From the NCBI GenBank assembly GCA_944380065.1, contig CALWGM010000022.1, forward strand, positions 1-37,922: a DNA stretch of 37,922 nucleotides, in the 5' to 3' direction. Below are positions 7,034 to 14,551 of the stretch, in pieces (positions within the stretch are counted from its first letter, which is position 1; each line of letters opens with the position of its first letter). Made by a program: the position numbers and the translations under genes. The notes under the pieces were generated by a model that saw nothing but the letters and a program-made list of their open reading frames with translations, searched no databases and was not told where the DNA came from. The DNA is from an uncultured Lachnospiraceae bacterium (GTDB taxonomy: Bacteria; Bacillota; Clostridia; Lachnospirales; Lachnospiraceae).

Positions 7034-8167
7034 CTAAAAGATGCGGCGCACTGCTAAAATAGACTTGTATGTAGCAGATGTATATTTGATACCGCCAGCC
7101 GGATAAGGCTTTGAATTGGAAGCATTCACAATGGTGTTGTTTCCAACATAGATGCCTACATGGCCGCTGTAGCATACGATATCGCCCGGCTGCATATCCG
7201 ATACAGACACCCCGCGTCCTACAGAACGCATCGCGCTGGAGCTGTGGGGAAGAGATACGCCGAAGTGTGCGTACACACTCATCACAAAACCGGAACAATC
7301 CGCGCCGTTTGTCAGGCTGGTACCGCCCCATTTATAGGGATTGCCGATAAACTGGCATGCATAATTCGCTACTGCCTGGCCGGAAGAACTTCCAACCGAT
7401 GCAGAACTGCTGGGACGGGAGGATACACTGGAGGATCCGCTGGTACCTGTGCTCACAGAGGTAGCGGCGCCGTTCACGCTGGAAGTCAGCACCTGATTCT
7501 GCTCGCGGATCGTAGCCTCATACTCAGCCGCAAGGCTCTGTGCCTGTGCCAGCTTCGTCTCAAAATCATCCATCTGGCTGCTCTTCTCCGCCTTCACGGT
7601 CTCCAACTCTTTCTGCTGCTCCTGCAGTGTCTGCTGGATCTCTTCCAGCTGACCCTCTTCCTCAGCCACCTGATTTACCAGGTTCTCTACTTCAAGCTTC
7701 GTATTCTGGTACTCTACCAGAAGATTTCTGTCATAATCATATACTTTGGAAAAGCTCTCTACCTTATTGAGGACATCTGCAAAACTGTCCGCCCCCATCA
7801 GCGCAGTCAGGAAAGAGGAATCTCCGTTCTCATACATATAACGGATCCGCTCTTTCATGGATTCGTACTGCTCTTCCTCTGTCGCTTTGGCTTCCGCAAG
7901 GTCTGCCTCTGCCTGAGCCAACTCTACTTTCTTTGCTTCAATATCTGCCTTTGTCGTATTGATATCAATCAAAACCTGTACCAGATCTGCATCAACCGCA
8001 TCGATCTCTGCCTGCAGGCTCGCCTGACGTGATTCAATCTCGCTGATCTGCGCGTTGACCGCATTCAGATTCCTCTGCGCTTCGCTCCGCCTGGTGGCTC
8101 CTGCAATCTGTGTACCGCCCAATACCATGACAACAATCAGTCCCAATGCTACGAGTCTCTTCTTCAT
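7034..8167 (-). CDS. Secreted PcsB/CwlO-like peptidoglycan hydrolase (coiled coil + NlpC/P60)
   Basis: From ATG 8167 the product is 377 residues: a signal peptide (KKRLVALGLIVVMVLGG, probable cut after AGA), a long coiled coil (about residues 28-230, rich in Glu/Ala/Gln heptads with a RIRYMYENGDSSFLTALMGA hinge typical of PcsB/CwlO proteins), a Ser/Gly-rich linker (about 230-265) and a C-terminal NlpC/P60 domain. Catalytic residues are Cys291 (NGADCSGF) and His336 (YSGHVGIYVG), with Asn348 as likely third residue. In relatives, FtsEX holds the coiled coil inactive until division or elongation. ATG 8215 is in frame and would add 16 basic residues; neither start has a strong ribosome site. A promoter and a WalR-type box lie upstream. 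Confidence 0.9.
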   Translation of the reverse strand: MKKRLVALGLIVVMVLGGTQIAGATRRSEAQRNLNAVNAQISEIESRQASLQAEIDAVDADLVQVLIDINTTKADIEAKKVELAQAEADLAEAKATEEEQYESMKERIRYMYENGDSSFLTALMGADSFADVLNKVESFSKVYDYDRNLLVEYQNTKLEVENLVNQVAEEEGQLEEIQQTLQEQQKELETVKAEKSSQMDDFETKLAQAQSLAAEYEATIREQNQVLTSSVNGAATSVSTGTSGSSSVSSRPSSSASVGSSSGQAVANYACQFIGNPYKWGGTSLTNGADCSGFVMSVYAHFGVSLPHSSSAMRSVGRGVSVSDMQPGDIVCYSGHVGIYVGNNTIVNASNSKPYPAGGIKYTSATYKSILAVRRIF

Positions 8168-8263
8168 AAAATGTCTCTTACCTCTGCCTTTTCCTAATCT
8201 ATCTCTATCTGTCATACGCTAATCCGCTGCGGGACAACATACCTGTCCGCTTACAGCAAAGAA

Positions 8264-8292
8264 AGTATAACACTAAATGTGATAGATTTCAA
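8264..8292 (-). promoter_or_regulatory. Promoter of the PcsB/CwlO-like gene
   Basis: On the minus strand TTGAAA (8287-8292), a 17-nt spacer and TATACT (8264-8269). The start would lie near 8257. Confidence 0.75.
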
Positions 8293-8331
8293 GACAAAGA
8301 GACACTTTTCAGAAACATTTCACAAAAATTT

Positions 8332-8348
8332 GTAACATTTCCGTAACA
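8332..8348 (-). promoter_or_regulatory. WalR (YycF/VicR)-type box
   Basis: The minus strand reads TGTTAC-GGAAA-TGTTAC. This matches the published WalR consensus TGTWAH-N5-TGTWAH at every constrained position. It lies about 40 bp upstream of the -35 box, a place suited to activation. Confidence 0.6.
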
Positions 8349-8414
8349 CTTACGGGCGCCCCTGTCAAAAAACTACAATTTCCGCCGGTTCATCTGCCGG
8401 AATCTGTACAGCTT

Positions 8415-9977
8415 TTATGCCCGCTGGGGCAGCTGCTTGATCAGCAGGATTTTCATCCCCTGTGTCACCTGATCCGTTTCCAGGCGGTTGGTCTTTTTGA
8501 TCCGCTCGATTGTCGTATGGTACTTTTTGGCAATATTCCACAGGGAATCCTCCGGCGTCAGGGTCAGCCCCACAATGGACGGCTGAGTGTTCAGTTCCTC
8601 AATCTTCAGATCCTCCCTGCAGACTCCCGAGATTACTTCCTGCCCGGAGCATTTTGTGACAAACGCCTGCAGCGCAAGAGTGGCCTGCACCTCCGCCTCC
8701 CGGCTGTTTTTCATCTGGAAGGAAAGAGATTTCAGGGAATACTGCAGTTCCGCCTGATCCTGGGGCGTAATTTCGGGGATCTCGACGGTGTACTGAAACG
8801 GGATCGCCTCTTCCATCGCTTCCACCGGCATCTGGTCGCTGCCGGTCAGACAGAGAAGCTGCACCTTCACGGCGCCCTCCACGAAGATTCCCTGGTCTGT
8901 CGTCTCCCTGCGGCTGATCTCCGCGCTTCCGAATCCGGCGCAGATCTGCAGGATATCCTGATCCGGATTCTGGATCTTCAGCGTTTCGCTCACCTGGCAG
9001 AGGGATTCATTCTTCATGCGCAGCCCCATCAGCGGCACGGCTTCCTTTTCCAGATTCAGATGGCAGTCCAGCGCATAGGCGTCGCAGACCACTTCCTGTT
9101 TTCCTTCCCTGTACAGGCAAATATCCGCCCGCAGATCTGCCTCTGTCAGGATCATCCTTGCTTCCCCGTCACTGTCGTTTCCCAGGCTGCACTTCAGGTT
9201 CTGCGGCCTTACCGTCACATACGGGATCAGGCCGCTGTCTGCTTCCGGAATTTCAAACGTACACTGGCAGGGCGTTTTCCCCGAAAACCACTGCAGGCCG
9301 CCCTCTTCCCCCACATAAATAAGGAACACCCGGATTTCCCCCTGAATATCCACTGCGCCTGCCCTCATCCGGGCTTCCAGCCCGAAAATCTGCGCCTGCT
9401 GCCAGAGAATCTGTTCCGCGTTGGGTTTCCCGGAAGAAAGCTCCATCTCCTCCCGGATCTGGCATTGCTCTGTCCCGTGATATGCCAGCTCCAGAAACTC
9501 CTTTTCTTCCATTTTGACCTCCGGTGCTTTCTCCGCCTCCAGCGCCACCGGGAGTTCTGCGTCGTACCGCTGGGAAACAGCCGCCTCCAATTCCAGGAGC
9601 GCCCGCACATTCAGCTTTCTCGAATGGTTGATCCGTACCGTCAGGTCTTCCAGAAATGGTTCCACCCTGACCGTATCAAATTCATTCATCTGATCCATGG
9701 CCAGCGTTTCCTGGAAGGGGATTTCCCCGTCCATGCTGCTGATCTTCCACTCGTTCTGATCTGTCCGGTACAATACCCTGAAACAAATAGCCCCGCGCAC
9801 CAGCACATGGCCTGCGCCTGATTTTACTTCATCCAGCCGTACCTCCTGGCTGGTCAGTACCACGGAAAAAAGATCCGGCAGATAATCCGGCAAATGGTAC
9901 GCCTCGTCAAAGGCTGCCTGCGCCAGAACCACGCCTTTCTTTTTTTCCATCTGAACCTGGGTTTTTACTAACTCCAT
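8415..9977 (-). CDS. sipL: SipL-like spore morphogenesis protein (DUF3794 repeats + LysM)
   Basis: The 520-residue protein has several DUF3794/SPOCS-type beta domains (about residues 30-145, 165-290 and 300-450; each with patterns such as EVRLDEVKSGAGHVLVRG and PFQETLAM or PFQYTVEI) followed by a C-terminal LysM domain (about 468-515; LTLTPEDSLWNIAKKYHTT and TQGMKILLI). This order and length match SipL of Clostridioides difficile, whose LysM domain binds SpoIVA to anchor the coat and cortex layers on the forespore. It would act in the mother cell during sporulation. It follows a lipoprotein gene by 12 nt and is probably cotranscribed with it. I could not identify a convincing SigE promoter by eye. 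Confidence 0.85.
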   Translation of the reverse strand: MELVKTQVQMEKKKGVVLAQAAFDEAYHLPDYLPDLFSVVLTSQEVRLDEVKSGAGHVLVRGAICFRVLYRTDQNEWKISSMDGEIPFQETLAMDQMNEFDTVRVEPFLEDLTVRINHSRKLNVRALLELEAAVSQRYDAELPVALEAEKAPEVKMEEKEFLELAYHGTEQCQIREEMELSSGKPNAEQILWQQAQIFGLEARMRAGAVDIQGEIRVFLIYVGEEGGLQWFSGKTPCQCTFEIPEADSGLIPYVTVRPQNLKCSLGNDSDGEARMILTEADLRADICLYREGKQEVVCDAYALDCHLNLEKEAVPLMGLRMKNESLCQVSETLKIQNPDQDILQICAGFGSAEISRRETTDQGIFVEGAVKVQLLCLTGSDQMPVEAMEEAIPFQYTVEIPEITPQDQAELQYSLKSLSFQMKNSREAEVQATLALQAFVTKCSGQEVISGVCREDLKIEELNTQPSIVGLTLTPEDSLWNIAKKYHTTIERIKKTNRLETDQVTQGMKILLIKQLPQRA

Positions 9978-9989
9978 CTGCGTCCTCCT

Positions 9990-10400
9990 TTATTCAAACA
10001 CTACATTTTCTTCCAGCCGTTCCGTTTTCACTGCAATATAGGGATAACTGACGGTTTTTTCCACATCCTGCCCATTTTCCGGGCCAATCAGGTCGGCGGC
10101 AAAATAAATGGCGTTTTCCGCCAGGTACAGTTCCTGCATCTGTATGCTGTAGCCGCCGGTCTCCTGCATGCCGAATCCACGGACAATATACAGGCCGTCC
10201 CCCTCACAGTAGCTCATTTTGAAGTCTTCCGCTTTCCTCTGTTCGATTTCATTCCTCAGTGTTTCCGGGATTTCTGTCTCCTCCAACACGGTATACTCCA
10301 GGTCACGGATCTTCTCGGCTCCTGCTTTCCTGACGCTGCAGCCGCCAGCCAGGAAAATACCCAGAAGAACCACTGCAAGAATATAAATTTTTTTCCTCAT
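9990..10400 (-). CDS. PrcB-like lipoprotein upstream of the SipL-like gene
   Basis: The 136-residue product starts with a lipoprotein signal (KKIYILAVVLLGIFLAGGC; lipobox LAGGC with acylated Cys21) and a small mature domain of about 110 residues. The pattern EYTVLEETEIPETLRNEIEQ, GDGLYIVRGFG, GGYSIQMQELYL and PYIAVKTE resembles the PrcB_C domain (PF14343), where PrcB is a protease-complex subunit in spirochaetes. In Clostridia such proteins are uncharacterised. It is 12 nt from the SipL-like gene, so a sporulation envelope role is plausible by context only. It should be anchored on the outer face of the membrane. Confidence 0.72.
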   Translation of the reverse strand: MRKKIYILAVVLLGIFLAGGCSVRKAGAEKIRDLEYTVLEETEIPETLRNEIEQRKAEDFKMSYCEGDGLYIVRGFGMQETGGYSIQMQELYLAENAIYFAADLIGPENGQDVEKTVSYPYIAVKTERLEENVVFE

Positions 10401-10574
10401 GAAGCACTTTCCCTCATGATTCCTTACAGCATTCTATTCCGCAGCTGTCCGGATTATTCCGAAAATGTTACAATCCATTGGTTTGCTTTTATCATTGTGC
10501 AAAGAAAATGTGGATTTCTTTCATATCTTATGTTATGGTATTTGATGTATGAACATTTTTGGAGGAAGCATTTT

Positions 10575-11306
10575 ATGCTAAGAACAATTTGTGCAATCGG
10601 ATTTGCGGTTTTATACCTCATTCTGGGGATTCCTGTGCTGGGGATCGAGTATCTCATCGGGAAAAAGAATCCCCATCTGCGGGACATCAGCAGCCTGCGG
10701 CTGGTTCAGTGGGCATTCCGTGTGATCAACAGGATCTGCGGCGTACGGCTGACCGTGATCGGCCACGAAAACGTCCCTGCCGACCAGGCGGTTTTGTATG
10801 TGGCGAACCACAACAGCTATTTCGATATCATTATTACCTATGCCCTCTGTCCGGGTCTGACCGGATACATTTCCAAAGACACGCTGGGCAAGGTTCCCCT
10901 GCTGAATATCTGGATGCGCCGCCTGTACTGCCTGTTCATGAACCGTGATGACATGAAGCAGAGCCTGAAGGTGATCCTGCAGGGCGCGGAATATATCAAA
11001 AAGGGCATTTCTATCTGTATTTTCCCGGAGGGAACCAGAGGCGACTCCCAGAAAATCGCCCCCTTTAAAAACGGGAGCATGAAGATCGCGGAAAGGACCG
11101 GCTGCCCGGTCATTCCCGTAGCGATTTCCAATTCCCGCGAGATCCTGTACAACCACATGCCTTACGTAAAGCCGGCCCATGTGATCGTGGAATACGGCAA
11201 ACCGATCTATCCAAAGGAATTATCCAAGGAAGACCGCAAAGCGCTGGGAACCATGACCCAGCATGTGATCCAGGATATGCTGGACAAAAATCAGGCCGCG
11301 ATATAA
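10575..11306 (+). CDS. plsC: 1-acyl-sn-glycerol-3-phosphate acyltransferase (PlsC)
   Basis: The 243-residue protein has an N-terminal membrane segment (TICAIGFAVLYLILGIPVLG) and the PlsC acyltransferase motifs: NHNSYFDI (the catalytic H-x4-D), the block II Arg region FMNRDD, IFPEGTRGD (glycerol-phosphate binding) and a late VIPVAISNS. It adds the second acyl chain to lysophosphatidate at the cytoplasmic face of the membrane. I placed the start at ATG 10575, which has GGAGGAAG about 9 nt upstream; the upstream in-frame codons lack any ribosome site. It is transcribed alone and ends at a long hairpin terminator. Confidence 0.92.
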   Translation: MLRTICAIGFAVLYLILGIPVLGIEYLIGKKNPHLRDISSLRLVQWAFRVINRICGVRLTVIGHENVPADQAVLYVANHNSYFDIIITYALCPGLTGYISKDTLGKVPLLNIWMRRLYCLFMNRDDMKQSLKVILQGAEYIKKGISICIFPEGTRGDSQKIAPFKNGSMKIAERTGCPVIPVAISNSREILYNHMPYVKPAHVIVEYGKPIYPKELSKEDRKALGTMTQHVIQDMLDKNQAAI

Positions 11307-11316
11307 CCGGACACAG

Positions 11317-11379
11317 CCATAGAAAAACGGATCATCCGCAGTTTTCAGACAAAGCTGCGGCTGATCCGTTTTTCTATGG
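11317..11379. terminator. Bidirectional terminator between plsC and the WYL regulator gene
   Basis: A 25-bp stem with one mismatch (11317-11341 with 11355-11379) and a 13-nt loop carries a run of five Ts on each strand within its outer part. It lies just after the plsC stop and just after the end of the convergent gene. Confidence 0.8.
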
Positions 11380-11394
11380 ACCGCTTTCCCCTTT

Positions 11395-12387
11395 TCACCT
11401 GTCATACAGGGATGCAATCTCCCTGATATATGCGGCGAATTCCTGCCGTACCGATTCCGGACGCAGGATACGGATCCCCGTCCCCAGACCGGCTGCCCAG
11501 CCAAAAAACTGCGGGCTCACCGCCACAGGCACCGTTACCCGGAACCGGGTGTCCCCCTGGGGAACCATCATCACATCCCGCCCGAAGCGGTCGATGATGA
11601 CTCCCGCCAGGAAATCCCGGCACAGAAGCGTCACCGTCTCCTCCCGGCCGCCAAACATGCCAAAGGTCTTTTTCTCAAACGCCACGATGTCAAAATGGTC
11701 AAACTGTTCTTTTCCCAGACGCTTTTCCCCTAAAAGCTCCATCTTCTGCATCTTGTCCACACGGTAATGCTTCAGCAGATCCGCGTCGGCGTCATAGGCG
11801 ATCAGGTAATAATTCTCATCGTCCCAGGTCAGCGCCCAGGGGCTGACCACATAAAAGGCGCCGCCCCGCTTTACACGGATCTCCTTCCTGCTTGTCCATT
11901 CTGTATATTGAAAACGGATCTGGACATCCGTATAGATCGCCGTATGGATATAGTCCACATTGTAATAAACCGTCTCATTCTCTGTCTTGGCGCGCTGATA
12001 CAGAAACACCTGCTGCCGGAGCTGCCTGGCGTCCGCCCGGCTGGCAAGGCTTTCCAGCTTATGGATCAGTTCGTCTGTCTTTTTGCCGGTAATGGACCGG
12101 GACGCCTGGACAGCGTCCACCAAAAGCTTCAGCTCCGCCAGCTCAAACAGACGGGAGCCCAGATAGTATCCGGGCACCCCGTCTGTCCGCTGCTCAATAT
12201 CCATCCCGGATTCCTGCAGGGCCGCAATATCCCGGTAAACTGACTTCCGCTCCGCAGGCACATCATACTCCTGCGTGAGAATCCGGCACAGCTCTGCCGC
12301 TGTCAGCGGATGCTCCTCATCGCTGCGCTCCGTCAGGATTTTCATAAGATATAATAATTTCATTTTCTGGATCTGTGCTGCCGGCAC
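11395..12387 (-). CDS. WYL-domain transcriptional regulator (DeoR-like HTH)
   Basis: The 330-residue protein has an N-terminal HTH_11 winged helix (about 1-60; KMKLLYLMKILTERSDEEHP, then PAERKSVYRDIAALQESG), a linker helical region and a WYL domain (about 140-230; IRFQYTEWTSRKE, VVSPWALTWDDENYYLIAYD, KHYRVDKM), followed by a WCX-like C-terminal extension. WYL proteins bind nucleic acid or small ligands and often control stress or DNA-damage responses. The start is GTG 12387, chosen because GGGAGG lies 7 nt upstream; ATG codons further up (12444, 12483) have no good site. Its target is unknown; the nearest genes are plsC (convergent) and a 38-residue membrane protein upstream. Confidence 0.88.
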   Translation of the reverse strand: MPAAQIQKMKLLYLMKILTERSDEEHPLTAAELCRILTQEYDVPAERKSVYRDIAALQESGMDIEQRTDGVPGYYLGSRLFELAELKLLVDAVQASRSITGKKTDELIHKLESLASRADARQLRQQVFLYQRAKTENETVYYNVDYIHTAIYTDVQIRFQYTEWTSRKEIRVKRGGAFYVVSPWALTWDDENYYLIAYDADADLLKHYRVDKMQKMELLGEKRLGKEQFDHFDIVAFEKKTFGMFGGREETVTLLCRDFLAGVIIDRFGRDVMMVPQGDTRFRVTVPVAVSPQFFGWAAGLGTGIRILRPESVRQEFAAYIREIASLYDR

Positions 12388-12541
12388 GCTGACGCCTCCC
12401 GATTCCCGGAGACAGGGAGCATAGTTCCACTGCCCGTCTCCCATTTTCACGTTTAACTTAACACAAAACGAAAGATGCTGCAAGCCGCCGGGGCACCCCC
12501 GGTTTTTGATCCGCGCCAGTGCAGTCCCCGGCGTAAAAACG

Positions 12542-12658
12542 CTATGATCTTTTTACCGCATGCCGTTTTTTGTGCCTCCTTCGGGGCATCCTGTCTGAAA
12601 TCTCCCCAAACACCCAGATAAATAATAATAAAAGAACCGCTGCCACCAGTAACCACAT
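12542..12658 (-). CDS. Small single-pass membrane protein, 38 aa
   Basis: ATG 12658 is preceded by a near-perfect AAGGAGG site 7 nt away. It opens a 38-codon frame whose first half is one strongly hydrophobic segment (residues 2-17, WLLVAAVLLLLFIWVFG) and whose second half is basic (RMPRRRHKKRH). That suggests an N-out/C-in single-pass peptide with a positively charged cytoplasmic tail. I know no family. It sits upstream of the WYL regulator on the same strand, 154 nt away, and divergent to another small gene. The ribosome site and the hydrophobic/basic division are the support for it being real. Confidence 0.6.
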   Translation of the reverse strand: MWLLVAAVLLLLFIWVFGEISDRMPRRRHKKRHAVKRS

Positions 12659-12862
12659 ATCGTTCCCTCCTTCTGTCCTTTGCATCCTGCCTCTGTCCGC
12701 AGGAACTCTTCTTTTCTTTGCCTGCATTGTACCGCATCCGGTGTCCCGAAATCGTCCCAGCTTCGCCGGAATGTTCTCCTTTTCTGTATCAGGTGGGACA
12801 ATACCGGTACACCTCATGGGTTATACTGGGTACAACAAAAAAAGGAAAGTGAGGAAGCGATT

Positions 12863-12973
12863 ATGAAAGGATATTCTACAGAACACGGTTATATGGGATA
12901 TGTGGAGGGAAGCTACATGCTTTTCGCCTGCGAGGACGACTACAGGGAATATCTGGAAGACACTTCGCTTTAA
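12863..12973 (+). CDS. Small soluble protein, 36 aa
   Basis: ATG 12863 has GAGGAA 6 nt upstream and opens a 36-codon frame rich in Tyr and acidic residues (MKGYSTEHGYMGYVEG, then FACEDDYREYLEDTSL). The pattern of a GYMGYV-type turn followed by Y/F-M-L-F-A-x-E-x-x-Y-R-E-Y resembles unnamed small proteins I believe recur in Lachnospiraceae; this is from memory, not a search. A TATACT -10 box lies at 12822-12827 without a clear -35. It is cytoplasmic by composition and ends before a strong bidirectional terminator at 13002-13053, so it seems to be its own transcription unit. Confidence 0.62.
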   Translation: MKGYSTEHGYMGYVEGSYMLFACEDDYREYLEDTSL

Positions 12974-13001
12974 CATAGACCCGGACAGCCGGCCCCATCC
13001 G

Positions 13002-13053
13002 GCAAAAAAGAGGCGCGAACGGTCCGTCCCGGACATTTCACGCCTCTTTTTGC
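13002..13053. terminator. Bidirectional terminator between the 36-aa gene and aspartate kinase gene
   Basis: A 13-bp stem with one bulged A (13002-13015 with 13041-13053) has A/T runs at its base on both strands. A further perfect 10-bp inverted repeat (13056-13065 with 13080-13089) lies on the aspartate kinase side. Confidence 0.75.
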
Positions 13054-13108
13054 ATGCCGGATCTGCACAGTACGTTCTTCAGATCCGGCGCCTTCTGCCT
13101 GCCGCAGC

Positions 13109-14428
13109 TTACATCTGGGTCAGGACAAAAATATCATAAATCGATTTGATTGCTTTTTCAAAATCATCATTGGAAACGCCGATGATGATGTTCAGTTCGC
13201 TGGATCCCTGGTCGATCATCCGGCAGTTGATCTTCGCATGCGCCAGCGCGGAGAAAATGCGCCCTGCAGTACCGCGGGTCTCTTTCATACCGCGTCCCAC
13301 CACAGCGATCAGCGCCAGATCGGGAACCACCTCAATCGCATCCGGCTCTACCGCGCGCTGGATCCCGGACAGAACCACCTGTTCATATTCCTGGAATTCA
13401 TCCTGATGCACTAAGACGCACATGGTATCGATGCCGGAAGGCATATGTTCAATGGAAATCTGATTCTCCTCAAATACACTCAGCACCTTGCGGCAGAAAC
13501 CGATCTCAGAGTTCATCATATCCTTGTCGATGGTCACCGCCACAAATCCTTTTTTCCCGGCGATTCCGGTGATCGTATATTTGGACCGCTTGCTGGTGGT
13601 GGCCACGATCATTGTTCCCGGATTCTCCGGATGGTTGGTGTTTTTGATATTGATCGGGATGCCTGCCTTGCGTACCGGGAAAATCGCCTCCTCGTGAAGC
13701 ACGGACGCCCCCATATAGGAAAGCTCCCGCAGCTCACGGTAGGTAATCATCTCCACCACAGCCGGATCCTCCACGATCCGCGGATCCGTTACCAGGAAAC
13801 CGGACACGTCCGTCCAGTTCTCGTACAGGTCCGCTTTCAGCGCCCTGGCTACGATGGAACCGGTAATATCGGAACCGCCCCTGGAAAATGTCTTCACGCG
13901 GCCGTCCGCATATGCGCCGTAGAAACCGGGGATCACTGCGTTTTCACAGGAGGCCAGACGTTTGGCCATGCGCTTATTCGTCTCGTCTGCGGCAAAGCTG
14001 CCATCCTCGTCAAAAAGGATCACCGACGCCGCGTCGATAAATTCATATCCCAGATAGGCGGCCATCACCTTTCCATTCAGGAACTCTCCCCGGGAAGCGG
14101 CATAGTCAGAACCTGCCTTCGCGGCAAAATTCTCTGCGATTACCGCAAACTCGTCATCCAGGGAAAGATCCAGTCCCAGACCCTGGATAATCTCATCGTA
14201 TCTGGCACGGATCGCTTTCAGCTTATCGCTGAAATCCTCGCCGGCTTCCGCCGCCGCATAGCATCCGTACAGCATATCCGTTACCTTTGTATCTCCGTCA
14301 AAACGCTTGCCCGGTGCAGAAGGAACCACAAACCTCCGGTCCTGATCCGCCCGGATAATATTGCCGACTTTCTGGAACTGCTCCGCACTGGCCAGAGAGC
14401 TTCCTCCGAACTTTACAACCTTTAACAT
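13109..14428 (-). CDS. lysC: Aspartate kinase
   Basis: The 439-residue product phosphorylates aspartate, the first step towards lysine, threonine, methionine and diaminopimelate. It has the amino acid kinase domain (about 1-285; KVVKFGGSSLA at the N-terminus, FSRGGSDITGS, NWTDVSGFLVTDPRIV) and two C-terminal ACT domains (about 300-370 and 375-439; KGFVAVTIDKDMMNSEIGF and LALIAVVGRGMKETRGTAGRIF), so it should be feedback-regulated. There is no fused homoserine dehydrogenase. I use ATG 14428, with AGAGG 10 nt upstream; a GTG two codons earlier is possible. It is transcribed alone from a strong promoter at 14505-14533, with a leader of about 70 nt that includes a 6-bp hairpin but no recognisable lysine riboswitch. 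Confidence 0.94.
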   Translation of the reverse strand: MLKVVKFGGSSLASAEQFQKVGNIIRADQDRRFVVPSAPGKRFDGDTKVTDMLYGCYAAAEAGEDFSDKLKAIRARYDEIIQGLGLDLSLDDEFAVIAENFAAKAGSDYAASRGEFLNGKVMAAYLGYEFIDAASVILFDEDGSFAADETNKRMAKRLASCENAVIPGFYGAYADGRVKTFSRGGSDITGSIVARALKADLYENWTDVSGFLVTDPRIVEDPAVVEMITYRELRELSYMGASVLHEEAIFPVRKAGIPINIKNTNHPENPGTMIVATTSKRSKYTITGIAGKKGFVAVTIDKDMMNSEIGFCRKVLSVFEENQISIEHMPSGIDTMCVLVHQDEFQEYEQVVLSGIQRAVEPDAIEVVPDLALIAVVGRGMKETRGTAGRIFSALAHAKINCRMIDQGSSELNIIIGVSNDDFEKAIKSIYDIFVLTQM

Positions 14429-14504
14429 ACTCACTCTACCTCTTTCATCCTGTTTTCATTCTCTGCCAGGCAAACATTTGTCTTTTGCCCTCAGTCATTT
14501 CCCT

Positions 14505-14533
14505 ATTATATCCGTTTGCTCCTATTTAATCAA
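14505..14533 (-). promoter_or_regulatory. Promoter of the aspartate kinase gene
   Basis: On the minus strand TTGATT (14528-14533), a 17-nt spacer and TATAAT (14505-14510). Confidence 0.78.
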
Positions 14534-14551
14534 TTCCTTTTTTCAGAAATT

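Noticed and set aside
8517..9821. 434-codon frame antisense to the SipL-like gene
   Set aside because: No domain pattern; the opposite strand has DUF3794 and LysM domains.
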